From contig JAUHYQ010000001.1 of NCBI GenBank assembly GCA_030426355.1, positions 248,001-312,000 on the forward strand: a DNA stretch of 64,000 bases, read 5' to 3'. The DNA comes from Gammaproteobacteria bacterium (GTDB lineage Bacteria; Pseudomonadota; Gammaproteobacteria; Steroidobacterales; GCA-2729495). The notes beneath the pieces were generated by a model. It had not been told where the DNA came from and did no database searches. It saw only the letters and a program-made list of their open reading frames with translations. Shown here one piece after another: positions 1 through 8,878 of the stretch. How positions within the stretch are numbered: position 1 is the stretch's first letter; every line of letters starts with the position of its first letter. A program made the translations under genes and the position numbers.

Positions 1-393
1 CCTCTTAACATTCTCGATCGACGATTAATAACCTCCGGGTGGCTGCAAAAACTGCAAGCTGAGGGTGTTGAACTGCACACCCGCTCAGCTTTCCTGCAGG
101 GCCTGTTGCTGATGCCGGCGGCCGCACGCCCTGCACATTTCTCGCGCTGGGGTGAATTATTGAAGCGCTGGGATGCCTGGCTAACGGATAACAATGCCGA
201 CGCGCTTGAAGCATGCATCGCCTACCCCCTGTCACTCGATGCGGTCAGTAAAGTGGTGGTAGGCGTTGACTCGGTGGCCCAGCTTAACGAAATACTGAGG
301 GCAGCCGCACCAGGCACTGCGCGCGACATCCCCGACGAGTTCGAGTGCGATGATTCACAACTGATTAATCCCGCCATGTGGCCATCGACATGA
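1..393 (+). CDS. aldo/keto reductase, C-terminal part (partial at window edge)
   Basis: The reading frame is open from base 1 to the TGA at 391-393, giving the last ~130 residues of a protein whose start lies outside the window. The visible segment (residues PLNILDRRL near the start, then a basic stretch followed by LQGLLL) matches the C-terminal third of the aldo/keto reductases found in surface-sugar and flagellin-glycosylation clusters. The NADPH-binding and catalytic residues upstream are not visible. The stop overlaps the ATG of the next gene (ATGA at 390-393), so the two are probably translated together. The role in nonulosonic sugar synthesis is inferred from the cytidylyltransferase/PseG neighbours. 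Confidence 0.72.
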   Translation, partial: PLNILDRRLITSGWLQKLQAEGVELHTRSAFLQGLLLMPAAARPAHFSRWGELLKRWDAWLTDNNADALEACIAYPLSLDAVSKVVVGVDSVAQLNEILRAAAPGTARDIPDEFECDDSQLINPAMWPST

Positions 394-2417
394 AGACTGT
401 CGCAATTGTGCAGGCCCGCATGGGCTCCACCCGACTACCGAAAAAAGTGCTGCAAAAAATCGGCGGCGTGCCGCTGATCGAAGTGTTACTGACGCGACTG
501 GCAGCATCACAAACTATTGATCAGATCGTTATTGCAACAGCGGCCACGCCCGGCAATCAAGAGCTGATAGAACACGTTCAGACCCTGGGCTACCAGTGCT
601 ACGCAGGCAGCGAACACGATGTGCTGGATCGCTATTATCAGGCGGCCCGTTTGTGCAACCCGGATATCGTCGTGCGGGTTACGGGCGACTGCCCGCTAAT
701 AGACCCGCAGGTAGTGGATGCGGTGATTGCCGAGTTCCGTGCAAGTGGCGCGGATTATTGTTCCAACGTTGCACCGCCGACATTTCCGGACGGACTGGAC
801 GTCGAAGTATTTAGCATGTCGACACTGTGGCGAACCTGGCAGGACACACAGCACGGCTACGACCGCGAACATGTCACCCCTTACATGCGTAATTCCGGCA
901 TCTTTTCAATGGCATCCTATGCGCATCCGGAAGATCTCTCCGGGCTGCGCTGGACCGTCGACGAAGCTGACGATCTCGAAGTTATCCGCCGGGTATTCGC
1001 ACACTTTTCACCCCGCACGGACTTCGGCTGGCTTGAAGTGCTGAAGCTGCAGCAGGATTCGCCGCAGTTGTTTTCTGCCAACCGGGAAATAACCCGAAAC
1101 GAAGGAGCCACGATGGGCACCGGTCAAAAACTCTGGAAACGCGCCAAGCAAATTATCCCGGGCGGCAACATGCTGTTGTCCAAACGCGCTGAAATGTTTC
1201 TGCCGGATCAGTGGCCGGCCTATTACAGCAAGGCGAAGGGTTGCCGCGTATGGGACATGGACGATAACGAATACATTGACATGTGCATCATGGGCATCGG
1301 CACCAATACGCTCGGCTACGGCCACCCGGAAGTGGATGCAGCGGTGATGAAAACCGTTGCCGCGGGCAATATGGCCACATTCAACTGTCCGGAAGAAGTC
1401 TGGCTGGCAGAAAAACTGATTGACATGCACCCGTGGGCCGATATGGCGCGCTTTACGCGCGGCGGCGGCGAAGCGAATGCCGTCGCCATACGCATCGCCC
1501 GCGCGGCCAGTGGCAAAGATAAAGTAGCCATCTGCGGCTACCATGGCTGGCACGACTGGTATTTGTCAGCCAACCTGAGCGATGACAAAAACCTCGATGG
1601 CCACCTGCTGCCCGGCCTCGAACCGCGTGGCGTGCCGCGCGAACTCAAGGGCAGTGTCTTGCCGTTTAATTACAATAATTTTGCCGAACTCGAAGCACTG
1701 GTTAATCAGCACGATATCGGCGTTATCAAGATGGAAGTGATCCGCAATGCGCAGCCAAAGGATGATTTTTTGCGCAAAGTGCGTGACCTGGCGACGGCAC
1801 GCGGCATTGTACTGATGTTCGACGAATGTTCGTCAGGGTTTCGGCAAACTTTCGGTGGCATTCACAAACTGTATGACGTTGAACCGGATCTGGCGATGTT
1901 CGGCAAAACCCTCGGTAACGGCTACGCAATCAATGCCGTGATCGGACGCCGAGAAATCATGGAAGCGGCGCAAAGCACTTTCATTAGTAGCACCTTCTGG
2001 ACGGAACGCATCGGCCCGAGCGCCGCCCTCAAGACCCTGGAAGTCATGGAGAAAGTCCGATCCTGGGAGCAGATCACGCAGATCGGTGAGAATATCAGCC
2101 ACCGCTGGCAGGCGATGGCGCAAAAGCACGGGCTCGGCATCAGCACCAGTGGCATTCCAGCGTTCACGGCCTTCAGCTTCAATAGCGACCATGCGCTGGC
2201 GTATAAAACCCTGATCACGCAGGAAATGCTGGCCAAGGGCTATCTGGCGTCGAACACGGTTTATGCCTGCACGGAACACACCCCCGACATCGTCGACGGC
2301 TACTTTGAGGCGCTGGAACCGATATTCGCGCTGATTCGCGAATGCGAAGACGGCCGGGATGTCTACAAACTGCTGAACGGCCCGGTGTGCCACAGCGGCT
2401 TCAAGCGCCTGAACTGA
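390..2417 (+). CDS. fused SpsF-like cytidylyltransferase and class III aminotransferase
   Basis: Two enzymes in one frame. Residues 1-~235 are a CMP-sugar synthetase-type nucleotidyltransferase (SpsF/COG1861): the N-terminal VQARMGSTRLPKKVL is the nucleotide-binding signature. From about residue 242 the protein is a PLP aminotransferase of the glutamate-1-semialdehyde aminomutase type; FGKTLGNGY contains the lysine expected to bind PLP. It probably activates and/or transaminates a sugar precursor for surface glycosylation. ATG 390 is chosen because it overlaps the previous stop; an earlier GTG at 378 also exists. An internal ATG at 1113, preceded by AAGGAG with 5 nt spacing, sits exactly at the domain junction, so the aminotransferase may also be made separately. 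Confidence 0.85.
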   Translation: MKTVAIVQARMGSTRLPKKVLQKIGGVPLIEVLLTRLAASQTIDQIVIATAATPGNQELIEHVQTLGYQCYAGSEHDVLDRYYQAARLCNPDIVVRVTGDCPLIDPQVVDAVIAEFRASGADYCSNVAPPTFPDGLDVEVFSMSTLWRTWQDTQHGYDREHVTPYMRNSGIFSMASYAHPEDLSGLRWTVDEADDLEVIRRVFAHFSPRTDFGWLEVLKLQQDSPQLFSANREITRNEGATMGTGQKLWKRAKQIIPGGNMLLSKRAEMFLPDQWPAYYSKAKGCRVWDMDDNEYIDMCIMGIGTNTLGYGHPEVDAAVMKTVAAGNMATFNCPEEVWLAEKLIDMHPWADMARFTRGGGEANAVAIRIARAASGKDKVAICGYHGWHDWYLSANLSDDKNLDGHLLPGLEPRGVPRELKGSVLPFNYNNFAELEALVNQHDIGVIKMEVIRNAQPKDDFLRKVRDLATARGIVLMFDECSSGFRQTFGGIHKLYDVEPDLAMFGKTLGNGYAINAVIGRREIMEAAQSTFISSTFWTERIGPSAALKTLEVMEKVRSWEQITQIGENISHRWQAMAQKHGLGISTSGIPAFTAFSFNSDHALAYKTLITQEMLAKGYLASNTVYACTEHTPDIVDGYFEALEPIFALIRECEDGRDVYKLLNGPVCHSGFKRLN

Positions 2418-3505
2418 TGCCGGGCCATATGCAAGTAGCATTTCGCGTTGATGCTTCAGACACTATTGGTTCCGGCCACTTTATGCGCTGCCTGAGTCTG
2501 GCCGATGCACTCAGCAAACGCGGCACCGAGATTTGCTTTGTGTATCGCTTTTTGCCTGGCCACTTGCGCCAGAAGCTCACCGACCGGGGATTCGAATGCT
2601 TCGAGCTGGCGACTCCAGCCAACGCCGAGCCAGACAACCAAGGCAATAACGATCCCCCGCACGCCCGGTGGCTGGGTGTCAGCCAGCATAAGGATGTGGC
2701 GGATACGCTGGCCGCCCTGGCAGCGCGTTGCTTCGATTGGCTGGTGGTCGATCATTACGGTATTGACCATCGCTGGGAAACCGCGGTACGCGCTATCGCC
2801 CGGTGGATACTGGTGGTCGATGATCTGGCAGACCGCTTGCACGATTGCGATGCCCTGGTGGATCAGAATCTCTATGCACAAATGGACCAGCGTTATATGG
2901 GCAAAACACCGGCCCACTGCAAATTTTTTCTGGGGCCCCGGTATGCTTTCCTGCGCGAGGAATTTCACCAGCAGCGCGCATTGCTAACGCCGCGCTCGGG
3001 CAACGTAAACCGTATCCTCGTGTACTTTGGCGGTGTCGATGCAGATAACCACACGCTGGTGGCGATAAACGCTCTGCTCGATGCCGGTGTCGCGGATCGG
3101 CAAGTGGACGTGGTGATCGGCGCGCAGCATCCTGACCGGAAGAACATTCAGGATATCTGCACCAATCATGGCTTTGCCTGCCATGTGCAGAGTAACGAAA
3201 TGGCCAAACTGATGGCAGATGCCGATCTGGCCATTGGCGCAGGTGGCATTTCGACGTTTGAAAGGCTATATCTAAGTCTGCCGGCAATTCTGCGTCCGAT
3301 TGCTACGAACCAGGTCGAACAACTTGAGGTTTTGGCAGCATCCGGGCTGTGCCAGCTTTACGACAGCCCGGGTGAACTGCAGTCCAAACTGAAGCTGGCT
3401 TTCGAAAAGGGCCTCGATGCACCTGCGGACTGCGTTGCCGACGGCAATCAAGCCCTGACCGAATACATGATCAGTCAGGTGGCGCGCCAAACCGCTTCGA
3501 AGTAG
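2417..3505 (+). CDS. pseG: UDP-2,4-diacetamido-2,4,6-trideoxy-altropyranose hydrolase (PseG-like)
   Basis: About 362 residues, normal for PseG. The N-terminus reads FRVDASDTIGSGHFMRCLSL, the GxGHxxR loop typical of PseG and of MurG-fold glycosyltransferase-like hydrolases. The C-terminal half has the UDP-binding region around GAGGISTFER. PseG removes UDP from the acetamido sugar before condensation with phosphoenolpyruvate in pseudaminic acid synthesis. Start ATG 2417 overlaps the upstream TGA (TGATG), indicating coupling; ATG 2429 is an alternative. The 3' end overlaps the convergent methyltransferase gene by 31 bp. The cytoplasmic role is family knowledge; the exact sugar made here is not determinable. 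Confidence 0.85.
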   Translation: MPGHMQVAFRVDASDTIGSGHFMRCLSLADALSKRGTEICFVYRFLPGHLRQKLTDRGFECFELATPANAEPDNQGNNDPPHARWLGVSQHKDVADTLAALAARCFDWLVVDHYGIDHRWETAVRAIARWILVVDDLADRLHDCDALVDQNLYAQMDQRYMGKTPAHCKFFLGPRYAFLREEFHQQRALLTPRSGNVNRILVYFGGVDADNHTLVAINALLDAGVADRQVDVVIGAQHPDRKNIQDICTNHGFACHVQSNEMAKLMADADLAIGAGGISTFERLYLSLPAILRPIATNQVEQLEVLAASGLCQLYDSPGELQSKLKLAFEKGLDAPADCVADGNQALTEYMISQVARQTASK

Positions 3506-4491
3506 CCCCCCGCGTCACGGTAATTTGCGGCGTAGCTGTCCTGCTCTGCCAGAAGCTCGTAGCTGTCCAGCATGGACTTGTACATCTCCAGCGTAATAGG
3601 ATCCTGCACGCGCACCGTGCCGCTCGTTTTCTGCCCTCCCCGAATTTGCTGCAAATAGATCCAGCGCGCCTTGCCTTTCACAAACGACAAGTAGTTGCGC
3701 ACCACATCGGGTTCCATTTCGCCAAAACTGGCCGCATTCCAGAACGCGTCAAACTTAAAGTCATTCAACAGCGGCATTTGCCAGTTGCCGAAGAAGTGCA
3801 CCCGGCCCGCTTTGACTTCGGACAGGCTATTCCAGTCCAGCGTGGTTTCCGTCGTCACTATCTGATTACTGCCCAATGCGGCCGACAAATAATTCTCGCA
3901 AAGAAATACCTGACCGGGGAGGTCGAAACAGAGCACGGTTAACTCCGGATAAAGCTTCTTTAATACCTCAACCAGATAGCCCGATCCCGAGCCCAACTCC
4001 ACCAGCACCGGGCTATTAGCAAAAGGAATAAATTGCTGTGCAAAGCAGTACCGAAGGTAATAACTGAGAAACGGCATGGTGTAGTCGCGGCCATCAACCA
4101 CAAATGCTCCGGGCGGGCCACCGGCGAGCGAAGCACTTAATGAAGAAATGGGCCGCGCGCCGGTGAGCTGGCCGTAGATTTCGCAATGACGGTAAGCCAT
4201 TTCCTCGATCTGTTCACGACTGGCTGAATACGGCGTGAGGTAGCGTTCCTTCAGGCCCAACAGACGCGACAGAAATCGTCGCAAAGGCGTATTCTTGCGA
4301 TGATAAACCGCATCTGCAAAACCAAAAGCCCGCAAGACACGGTGTTTACCCGACCGCAGCTCATCAAAGTCAATCGTCCGGACCAGCTTCAACAATTCGT
4401 CTTCATAAGCGGCCCAGTACGAGGTGGCCTGAAACTCCAGCGGCGCTGCGCGGTAGGCGGCCAGCAACCTGGCAAAATGAGCATGATTCAA
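3475..4491 (-). CDS. putative sugar O-methyltransferase
   Basis: 338 residues. The middle has a class I SAM-binding motif, VLVELGSGSGYLVEVLK, followed by an acidic strand end (LCFDLPG). The overall layout, with a long helical N-terminal region and a DGRDYTMPFLSYYLRYC segment before motif I, resembles the 'putative sugar O-methyltransferase' family seen in surface polysaccharide clusters. It is encoded convergently to pseG and their 3' ends overlap by 31 bp, an arrangement that can give antisense effects between the two transcripts. Substrate is unknown; methylation of a surface glycan is inferred from location. Confidence 0.68.
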   Translation of the reverse strand: MNHAHFARLLAAYRAAPLEFQATSYWAAYEDELLKLVRTIDFDELRSGKHRVLRAFGFADAVYHRKNTPLRRFLSRLLGLKERYLTPYSASREQIEEMAYRHCEIYGQLTGARPISSLSASLAGGPPGAFVVDGRDYTMPFLSYYLRYCFAQQFIPFANSPVLVELGSGSGYLVEVLKKLYPELTVLCFDLPGQVFLCENYLSAALGSNQIVTTETTLDWNSLSEVKAGRVHFFGNWQMPLLNDFKFDAFWNAASFGEMEPDVVRNYLSFVKGKARWIYLQQIRGGQKTSGTVRVQDPITLEMYKSMLDSYELLAEQDSYAANYRDAGGYFEAVWRAT

Positions 4492-4592
4492 CAGGGCAAC
4501 TCCTCAAACACCTGATTTGGTAAGCTTAATCCATCTGCGGTGGCAATGGCTTACTTGCCGCCGCTTTCAAATTGACTGAATCCGGAAAACCT

Positions 4593-5294
4593 ATGAGATC
4601 TGTAGCAGCAATACTAATAATGGCAGCCGTGCTGGTCGCGTGCGAGCCCGGCGGAAAGACAGTAACGACGGCGGATACCGCCGAACAAGCGGCACTAGAG
4701 CTTATCAAGCAGTGGGTGCGGGGCAACTATAACAACGTAGCCCAGTTTGAGGCTGACATGGCCGCCGAACTGCCCCCGGAGCAAACACATCGGCCCATGC
4801 ATCAATTATTTGTGCCGATCGAAGCACCACTGCTGGACGGCTATATTGTTTATCAGCAATCATCAATGGACGGCTCGGAAAATCCGGCGCTGATTTTCAG
4901 GCACGGCCTGATGCAGTACCTGCCAGACCCCGATAGCGGATCGGTTATTCAGCGGGAGCTCTACTTTAAGGATGCCGAACCCTACAAGAATCTGCACCGC
5001 AACCCCGAACTGCTCGCTGACGTCACGCTGGAACAACTGACATGGAATGAAGGATGCGACTTCTTCCTGCGGGCCAACAATGCCGGCACCATGGTCAGCG
5101 GCCCCCTGCCGGCGGGTAAATGCGTGATGCTCAACAGCGGGACTCAACAAAAAATGTATGCCGACGACTACGTAGAAATCACGGCAATCGACTATCGGTT
5201 CAGGGGGCGTTATGTAGATGACGAAGGCAACGTAGTCTGGGGCACGTCGAGCGAAGAGCTGAATAGCATGACCCGTCAACCTGCGGGGGAATAA
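4593..5294 (+). CDS. CpcT/CpeT-like lipoprotein
   Basis: 233 residues from ATG 4593; the frame also opens at a TTG at 4572, but the ATG start gives a clean lipoprotein signal (MRSVAAILIMAAVLVAC, lipobox VAC) with a GGAAAA upstream. The mature part resembles the CpcT/CpeT chromophore lyase fold: THRPMHQLFVPI, then YIVYQQSSMDGSENP, later GCDFFLRANN, a conserved Cys (GKCVML), and a terminal WGTSSEE box. In cyanobacteria this family attaches bilins to phycobiliproteins; proteobacterial relatives exist with unknown roles. Export as a lipoprotein argues against a phycobiliprotein lyase role here. Single gene, no obvious operon partners. Confidence 0.7.
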   Translation: MRSVAAILIMAAVLVACEPGGKTVTTADTAEQAALELIKQWVRGNYNNVAQFEADMAAELPPEQTHRPMHQLFVPIEAPLLDGYIVYQQSSMDGSENPALIFRHGLMQYLPDPDSGSVIQRELYFKDAEPYKNLHRNPELLADVTLEQLTWNEGCDFFLRANNAGTMVSGPLPAGKCVMLNSGTQQKMYADDYVEITAIDYRFRGRYVDDEGNVVWGTSSEELNSMTRQPAGE

Positions 5295-5301
5295 GTATTT
5301 T

Positions 5302-5790
5302 TTATGCGTCGTCGCGTTTCTGATAACGTGCGAATTCGCTGACAATCGCATCTGATCCCGCACGCACAACGTCGAGCTCGGTCCGCGCCTCCTCGGCCCG
5401 AACATGTTCCCGCAGGGTTTCCTCGGCGCGATTCGTGAGTTCGCGGCGCAGCTCATGAGTTTTCTTAACGGCGCCCTTGACCTCGTTGCGGAGGCTCGCT
5501 ACTTCGTTGTTACGCTGGTCAAGCAACGCGTTGAGGTCGAGCACCGTAGCCATGCTCTGGTCGCATTCCTGCGTCTTGGTTTCTACCTGAACTGCATATT
5601 CTTCGAGTTGGCGCTTTGCCAGACGCAAGTCTGCTTCGAGCTGCCGAATCAAATGATCGCGACGGTCTTCGCTGGCCGCCGAACGTTTGCCGGACCTCAG
5701 TGCCAAACGCGTGAACACCACGCCTGCCAAAAAGGATCCCGAGGCAATGGCGATCAGCACATAATCCTGATTGAAACTTTGCCAATCCAT
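5302..5790 (-). CDS. membrane-anchored coiled-coil protein (YhcB/DUF1043-like topology)
   Basis: 162 residues: one transmembrane helix near residues 11-31 (LIAIASGSFLAGVVFTRLAL) followed by a long charged heptad-like region (residues ~40-150) rich in Glu, Arg, Leu and Gln, typical of a coiled coil. The topology resembles YhcB/ZapG-type cell-envelope proteins of gammaproteobacteria, but I see no diagnostic motif, so the family assignment is tentative. It converges with the CpcT-like gene, 7 bp apart, and diverges from the DUF1838 gene across a 180-bp AT-rich intergenic region that probably contains both promoters. Confidence 0.6.
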   Translation of the reverse strand: MDWQSFNQDYVLIAIASGSFLAGVVFTRLALRSGKRSAASEDRRDHLIRQLEADLRLAKRQLEEYAVQVETKTQECDQSMATVLDLNALLDQRNNEVASLRNEVKGAVKKTHELRRELTNRAEETLREHVRAEEARTELDVVRAGSDAIVSEFARYQKRDDA

Positions 5791-5970
5791 AAATATTTCT
5801 CTCTATTGCATAATTTAAATCAGAAGCATGGCCGGAAATGCGAGCCAGTTCTCATTCCTTACAAGACTTTTATTAACTCTTTCAGATAGTTATTGTATTT
5901 TTGCCGATGCCGTTACACAGGCGGGCAGGCTCGGGTATTCTCGCAGCTCGAAATAGCGGAGTTTGTAGCG

Positions 5971-6810
5971 ATGACCAATTCAACACGGCACACCCCAACA
6001 ATGACCCGCCGCACATTCACGGGCTCGCTAGCACTGGCGAGTCTCGCTGCGCCGTTGAGCAGTATCGCGCGCGAGGATTTCCGGCGCACCCTGGATCTCG
6101 ATAATCCGCATGACAATCTCACCGCGATGGTGAAAATGCGCGCCAGCCTCGAACCCGTGGACTGCCCGCACTGGTATTTCGGTACCATTTACGCTGTGCT
6201 GCCCGGCAAGGCACCGATCCCGATGGTCGATTACGAAGGCTCGGAGATCGACTATTACCAAAAACAGCCGGACGGCAGCTACCGAGCTTACAGCGCCACC
6301 GTCAGTTTTTTCCGCGACACCCGGACACGAAAGAGGCTGGATACTTTTGAGAACCCGGTGACAGGAAAAACCAATGTAGTGCGGCCAAATTCCATATCGG
6401 TTAAGGCGCACTACATCTACAGCGTCGACGGTGCAAAGCGTTCGGATGATACCCGGCCGTTCAGTGAATTACCGCCGCTTCAAGCGCAAACCAAGTGGAC
6501 CGAATCGGGCCCTCATATCTGGTTAACCATGAACCGCCCCTACCCCGCCGGATTGCCAATGGGTGAAGATCAAACGGGGCGGGGCCTGCTGCGGGAACTG
6601 CACGACGCCAGCACTCCCAAGGTCTATACCACGGCCAACCCGACCTACATTGCACCGTGGTTAAGCTGGATGGATATGCAAGGCCACCCAGGCCACACCG
6701 TGTGGGCAGGGCCGGCACGAAAACTCGACAGCGTGACGGAATATCCGCGGGAATTGCTCGACTTTATGGAACAGCACTACCCGCAGAAACTGACAGCTAA
6801 ACCCGGTTAG
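5971..6810 (+). CDS. DUF1838 family protein with Tat-type signal (paralogue 1)
   Basis: 279 residues from ATG 5971, which has GGAG at 5958-5961 with 9 nt spacing; the frame is open further upstream but without a better start. A twin-arginine signal (MTRRTFTGSLALASLAA) suggests export of a folded protein. The mature part has the DUF1838 pattern: LDLDNPHDNLTAM, a W/G-rich strand WYFGTIYAVLPG, and a C-terminal TAPW-like LSWMDMQGHPGHTVW block. Function of the family is not established. The 3' end overlaps the convergent PQQ dehydrogenase by 4 bp. Three further DUF1838 genes lie in this window, and this is the most divergent of the four. Confidence 0.75.
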   Translation: MTNSTRHTPTMTRRTFTGSLALASLAAPLSSIAREDFRRTLDLDNPHDNLTAMVKMRASLEPVDCPHWYFGTIYAVLPGKAPIPMVDYEGSEIDYYQKQPDGSYRAYSATVSFFRDTRTRKRLDTFENPVTGKTNVVRPNSISVKAHYIYSVDGAKRSDDTRPFSELPPLQAQTKWTESGPHIWLTMNRPYPAGLPMGEDQTGRGLLRELHDASTPKVYTTANPTYIAPWLSWMDMQGHPGHTVWAGPARKLDSVTEYPRELLDFMEQHYPQKLTAKPG

Positions 6811-8822
6811 TCACTGACGGGCAACGCGTACGCGACAATGTAATCGCCCTTGGGCAACGGGCTCCAGGCGTGTCCGCCCGCCGAGACAACCACAAACTGA
6901 CGACCATCGCGCTCATAGGTCATGGGCGTGGCATTTGCTGAAAACGGCGTATCCACCTGCCAAAGTTTTTCGCCGGTTTCGACGTCAAAGGCTCGGAAAC
7001 GTTCATCATAAGACGCACCCATAAACACCACGCCACCGCCGGTTACGATCGCACCGCCCGAAAACGGACCGCCAAATTCCAGCGGTAACGGCAGCATGCC
7101 ACCCGGCACCATTTTGTCGATGACACCAAACGGGCGCTCCCAAATGATTTCGCCCTTCTCGAGATCGACGGCCACTAATTTAGACCACGGCGGGGCTGTA
7201 CAGGGCGACATGGACATTGACATCAACGGCCCGTGCTGCAAACCGTAATCGGCACCCTGTATAAAATCAGGCGGACCCATAGGCAGGCCAGCCATTTCGT
7301 TATCGGACGGTTCGATTTTCTCATTGGGGATCAACTTCACGTAGTAAGGCAATTGCGCCACGGGAGCCACAAGCAAATTGCGCGTCGGATCAAACGCCCC
7401 GCCACTCCAGTTCATGCCGCCACCAACCATCGGATACATGATGGTGCCCTGCTCTGTTATAGGTGTGTAGTAACCGGCGTAAGGGTTATCCGGATCGGGA
7501 ACACCGTATCGCATGGACTCGATTTTCTTGCGACAATCATTACGATCCGCTGCCGCAAAACCCCATGCATCATCAGGTGTCAGTCCGACTTTCATGAGCG
7601 GCGGCGGAACCACGGGGAACGGCTGCGTGGGCGACAGCACGTCACCCGGCATGCCATCGGTGGGCACCGGCCGTTCGATCACCTCGTGGAAAGGTTCGCC
7701 GGTATCCCGGTGCAGAACAAAGACAACTCCCGTCTTTGTCAGCACCACGACCACAGGAATTTTCTTGCCGTCACGGGTGATGTCCACCAGCAATGGATGT
7801 GTAGGCACATCCCAGTCCCAGTTATCGTGATGCACTACCTGAAAGTGCCATACCAGCTCACCGGTACTCGCACGGATCGCCAGCACAGAATTAGCGTACA
7901 GGTTGTCACCCGGGCGCAACGCACCATAGTAATTTGGCGACGCCGATGCAGTCGGCGCAAACAAAAGATCACGTTTGGAATCCCAGGACATGGTGGTCCA
8001 GACGTTAGCTCCGCCGACCCCATCATTGGTTGCGCCCTCACCTTCCCGGATCAGTGTGTCAAAAGTCCACAGGTGTTTACCGGTGCGCACATCAAAACCA
8101 CGAAGGGCGCCGTTCATGGAACTGACGCTCTTAAATTTGTTGGCCGTACCACCGATAATGATCACGTCATTCACTATCGCAACCGGCGACATAAGCTGCA
8201 TGCCATCCAGCTGATCGGCGGGCTTAAGTTGAACAATCAGTGGCGTCACATCGAACTGCCCGCCCTGACCAAATCCTTCGCACGGTTGCCCGTCGCGAGA
8301 ATCAATCGCAATCAGCCGCCGGTCATTGGTGGCCAGAATAATACGGTGTGCACAAGCTTCATTGGCAGCGCTTTCAGGATCGGACCAAGCGGTCACGCCG
8401 CGGCAATTAAAGCGGCCGGCTGCCCGATTGTCGGTATCCAGCTTGGGATCAAATACCCAGCGCTCCTCGCCGGTTACGGGATCCAGCGCAATTACACGAT
8501 TAAAGGGTGTGCAGGTAACCAGATAACCGCCCGCCGCCTCGGAGAGCAATATCGGCGTTGCCTGATAACCGCTTTTTTCGATCAGATCAGGATGCAGTTC
8601 CTGCGCACCTGTACGGTAGTCCCAGGCCAGTTCCAGCTGCTGGACGTTGTCCCGATTTATCTGGGCCAACGGCGAATAACGACCGCCACCTTCTGCGCCG
8701 CCGTAATTGGGCCAATCCCCTTCACCAGCGACCGCCGCCCCAAGGCCCAGACATGTGCCCAGTATCAGGGCGCCAAAACGCCCAACAAGCAACGAAGAAA
8801 TTACTGTGTGTTGTGACTGCAT
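6807..8822 (-). CDS. PQQ-dependent dehydrogenase (quinoprotein, glucose/quinate DH-like)
   Basis: 671 residues. An N-terminal signal peptide (~30 residues) is followed directly by the quinoprotein start WPNYGGAEGGGRYSPL and an eight-bladed propeller with repeated tryptophan-docking segments such as FDVRTGKHLWTFD, IRASTGELVWHFQ and FDVETGEKLWQVD. The near-C-terminal SMSPCTAPPW and GGGVVFMG blocks are those of membrane glucose/quinate dehydrogenase-type enzymes, but the N-terminal transmembrane domain of Gcd is absent and no CxxCH heme motif is present. It should oxidise a sugar, polyol or alcohol in the periplasm using PQQ; the electron acceptor is not encoded beside it. No pqq biosynthesis genes are in the window. 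Confidence 0.88.
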   Translation of the reverse strand: MQSQHTVISSLLVGRFGALILGTCLGLGAAVAGEGDWPNYGGAEGGGRYSPLAQINRDNVQQLELAWDYRTGAQELHPDLIEKSGYQATPILLSEAAGGYLVTCTPFNRVIALDPVTGEERWVFDPKLDTDNRAAGRFNCRGVTAWSDPESAANEACAHRIILATNDRRLIAIDSRDGQPCEGFGQGGQFDVTPLIVQLKPADQLDGMQLMSPVAIVNDVIIIGGTANKFKSVSSMNGALRGFDVRTGKHLWTFDTLIREGEGATNDGVGGANVWTTMSWDSKRDLLFAPTASASPNYYGALRPGDNLYANSVLAIRASTGELVWHFQVVHHDNWDWDVPTHPLLVDITRDGKKIPVVVVLTKTGVVFVLHRDTGEPFHEVIERPVPTDGMPGDVLSPTQPFPVVPPPLMKVGLTPDDAWGFAAADRNDCRKKIESMRYGVPDPDNPYAGYYTPITEQGTIMYPMVGGGMNWSGGAFDPTRNLLVAPVAQLPYYVKLIPNEKIEPSDNEMAGLPMGPPDFIQGADYGLQHGPLMSMSMSPCTAPPWSKLVAVDLEKGEIIWERPFGVIDKMVPGGMLPLPLEFGGPFSGGAIVTGGGVVFMGASYDERFRAFDVETGEKLWQVDTPFSANATPMTYERDGRQFVVVSAGGHAWSPLPKGDYIVAYALPVSD

Positions 8823-8878
8823 ACCGTTTACTCAAACAATGCTGTTATGAACCTGAAAGTATAGCCATAATACGCCGC

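Noticed and set aside
7233-8816. 527-residue plus-strand open frame opposite the PQQ dehydrogenase
   Set aside because: No family features, His- and Arg-rich shadow of the quinoprotein gene; the minus-strand protein is clearly real.
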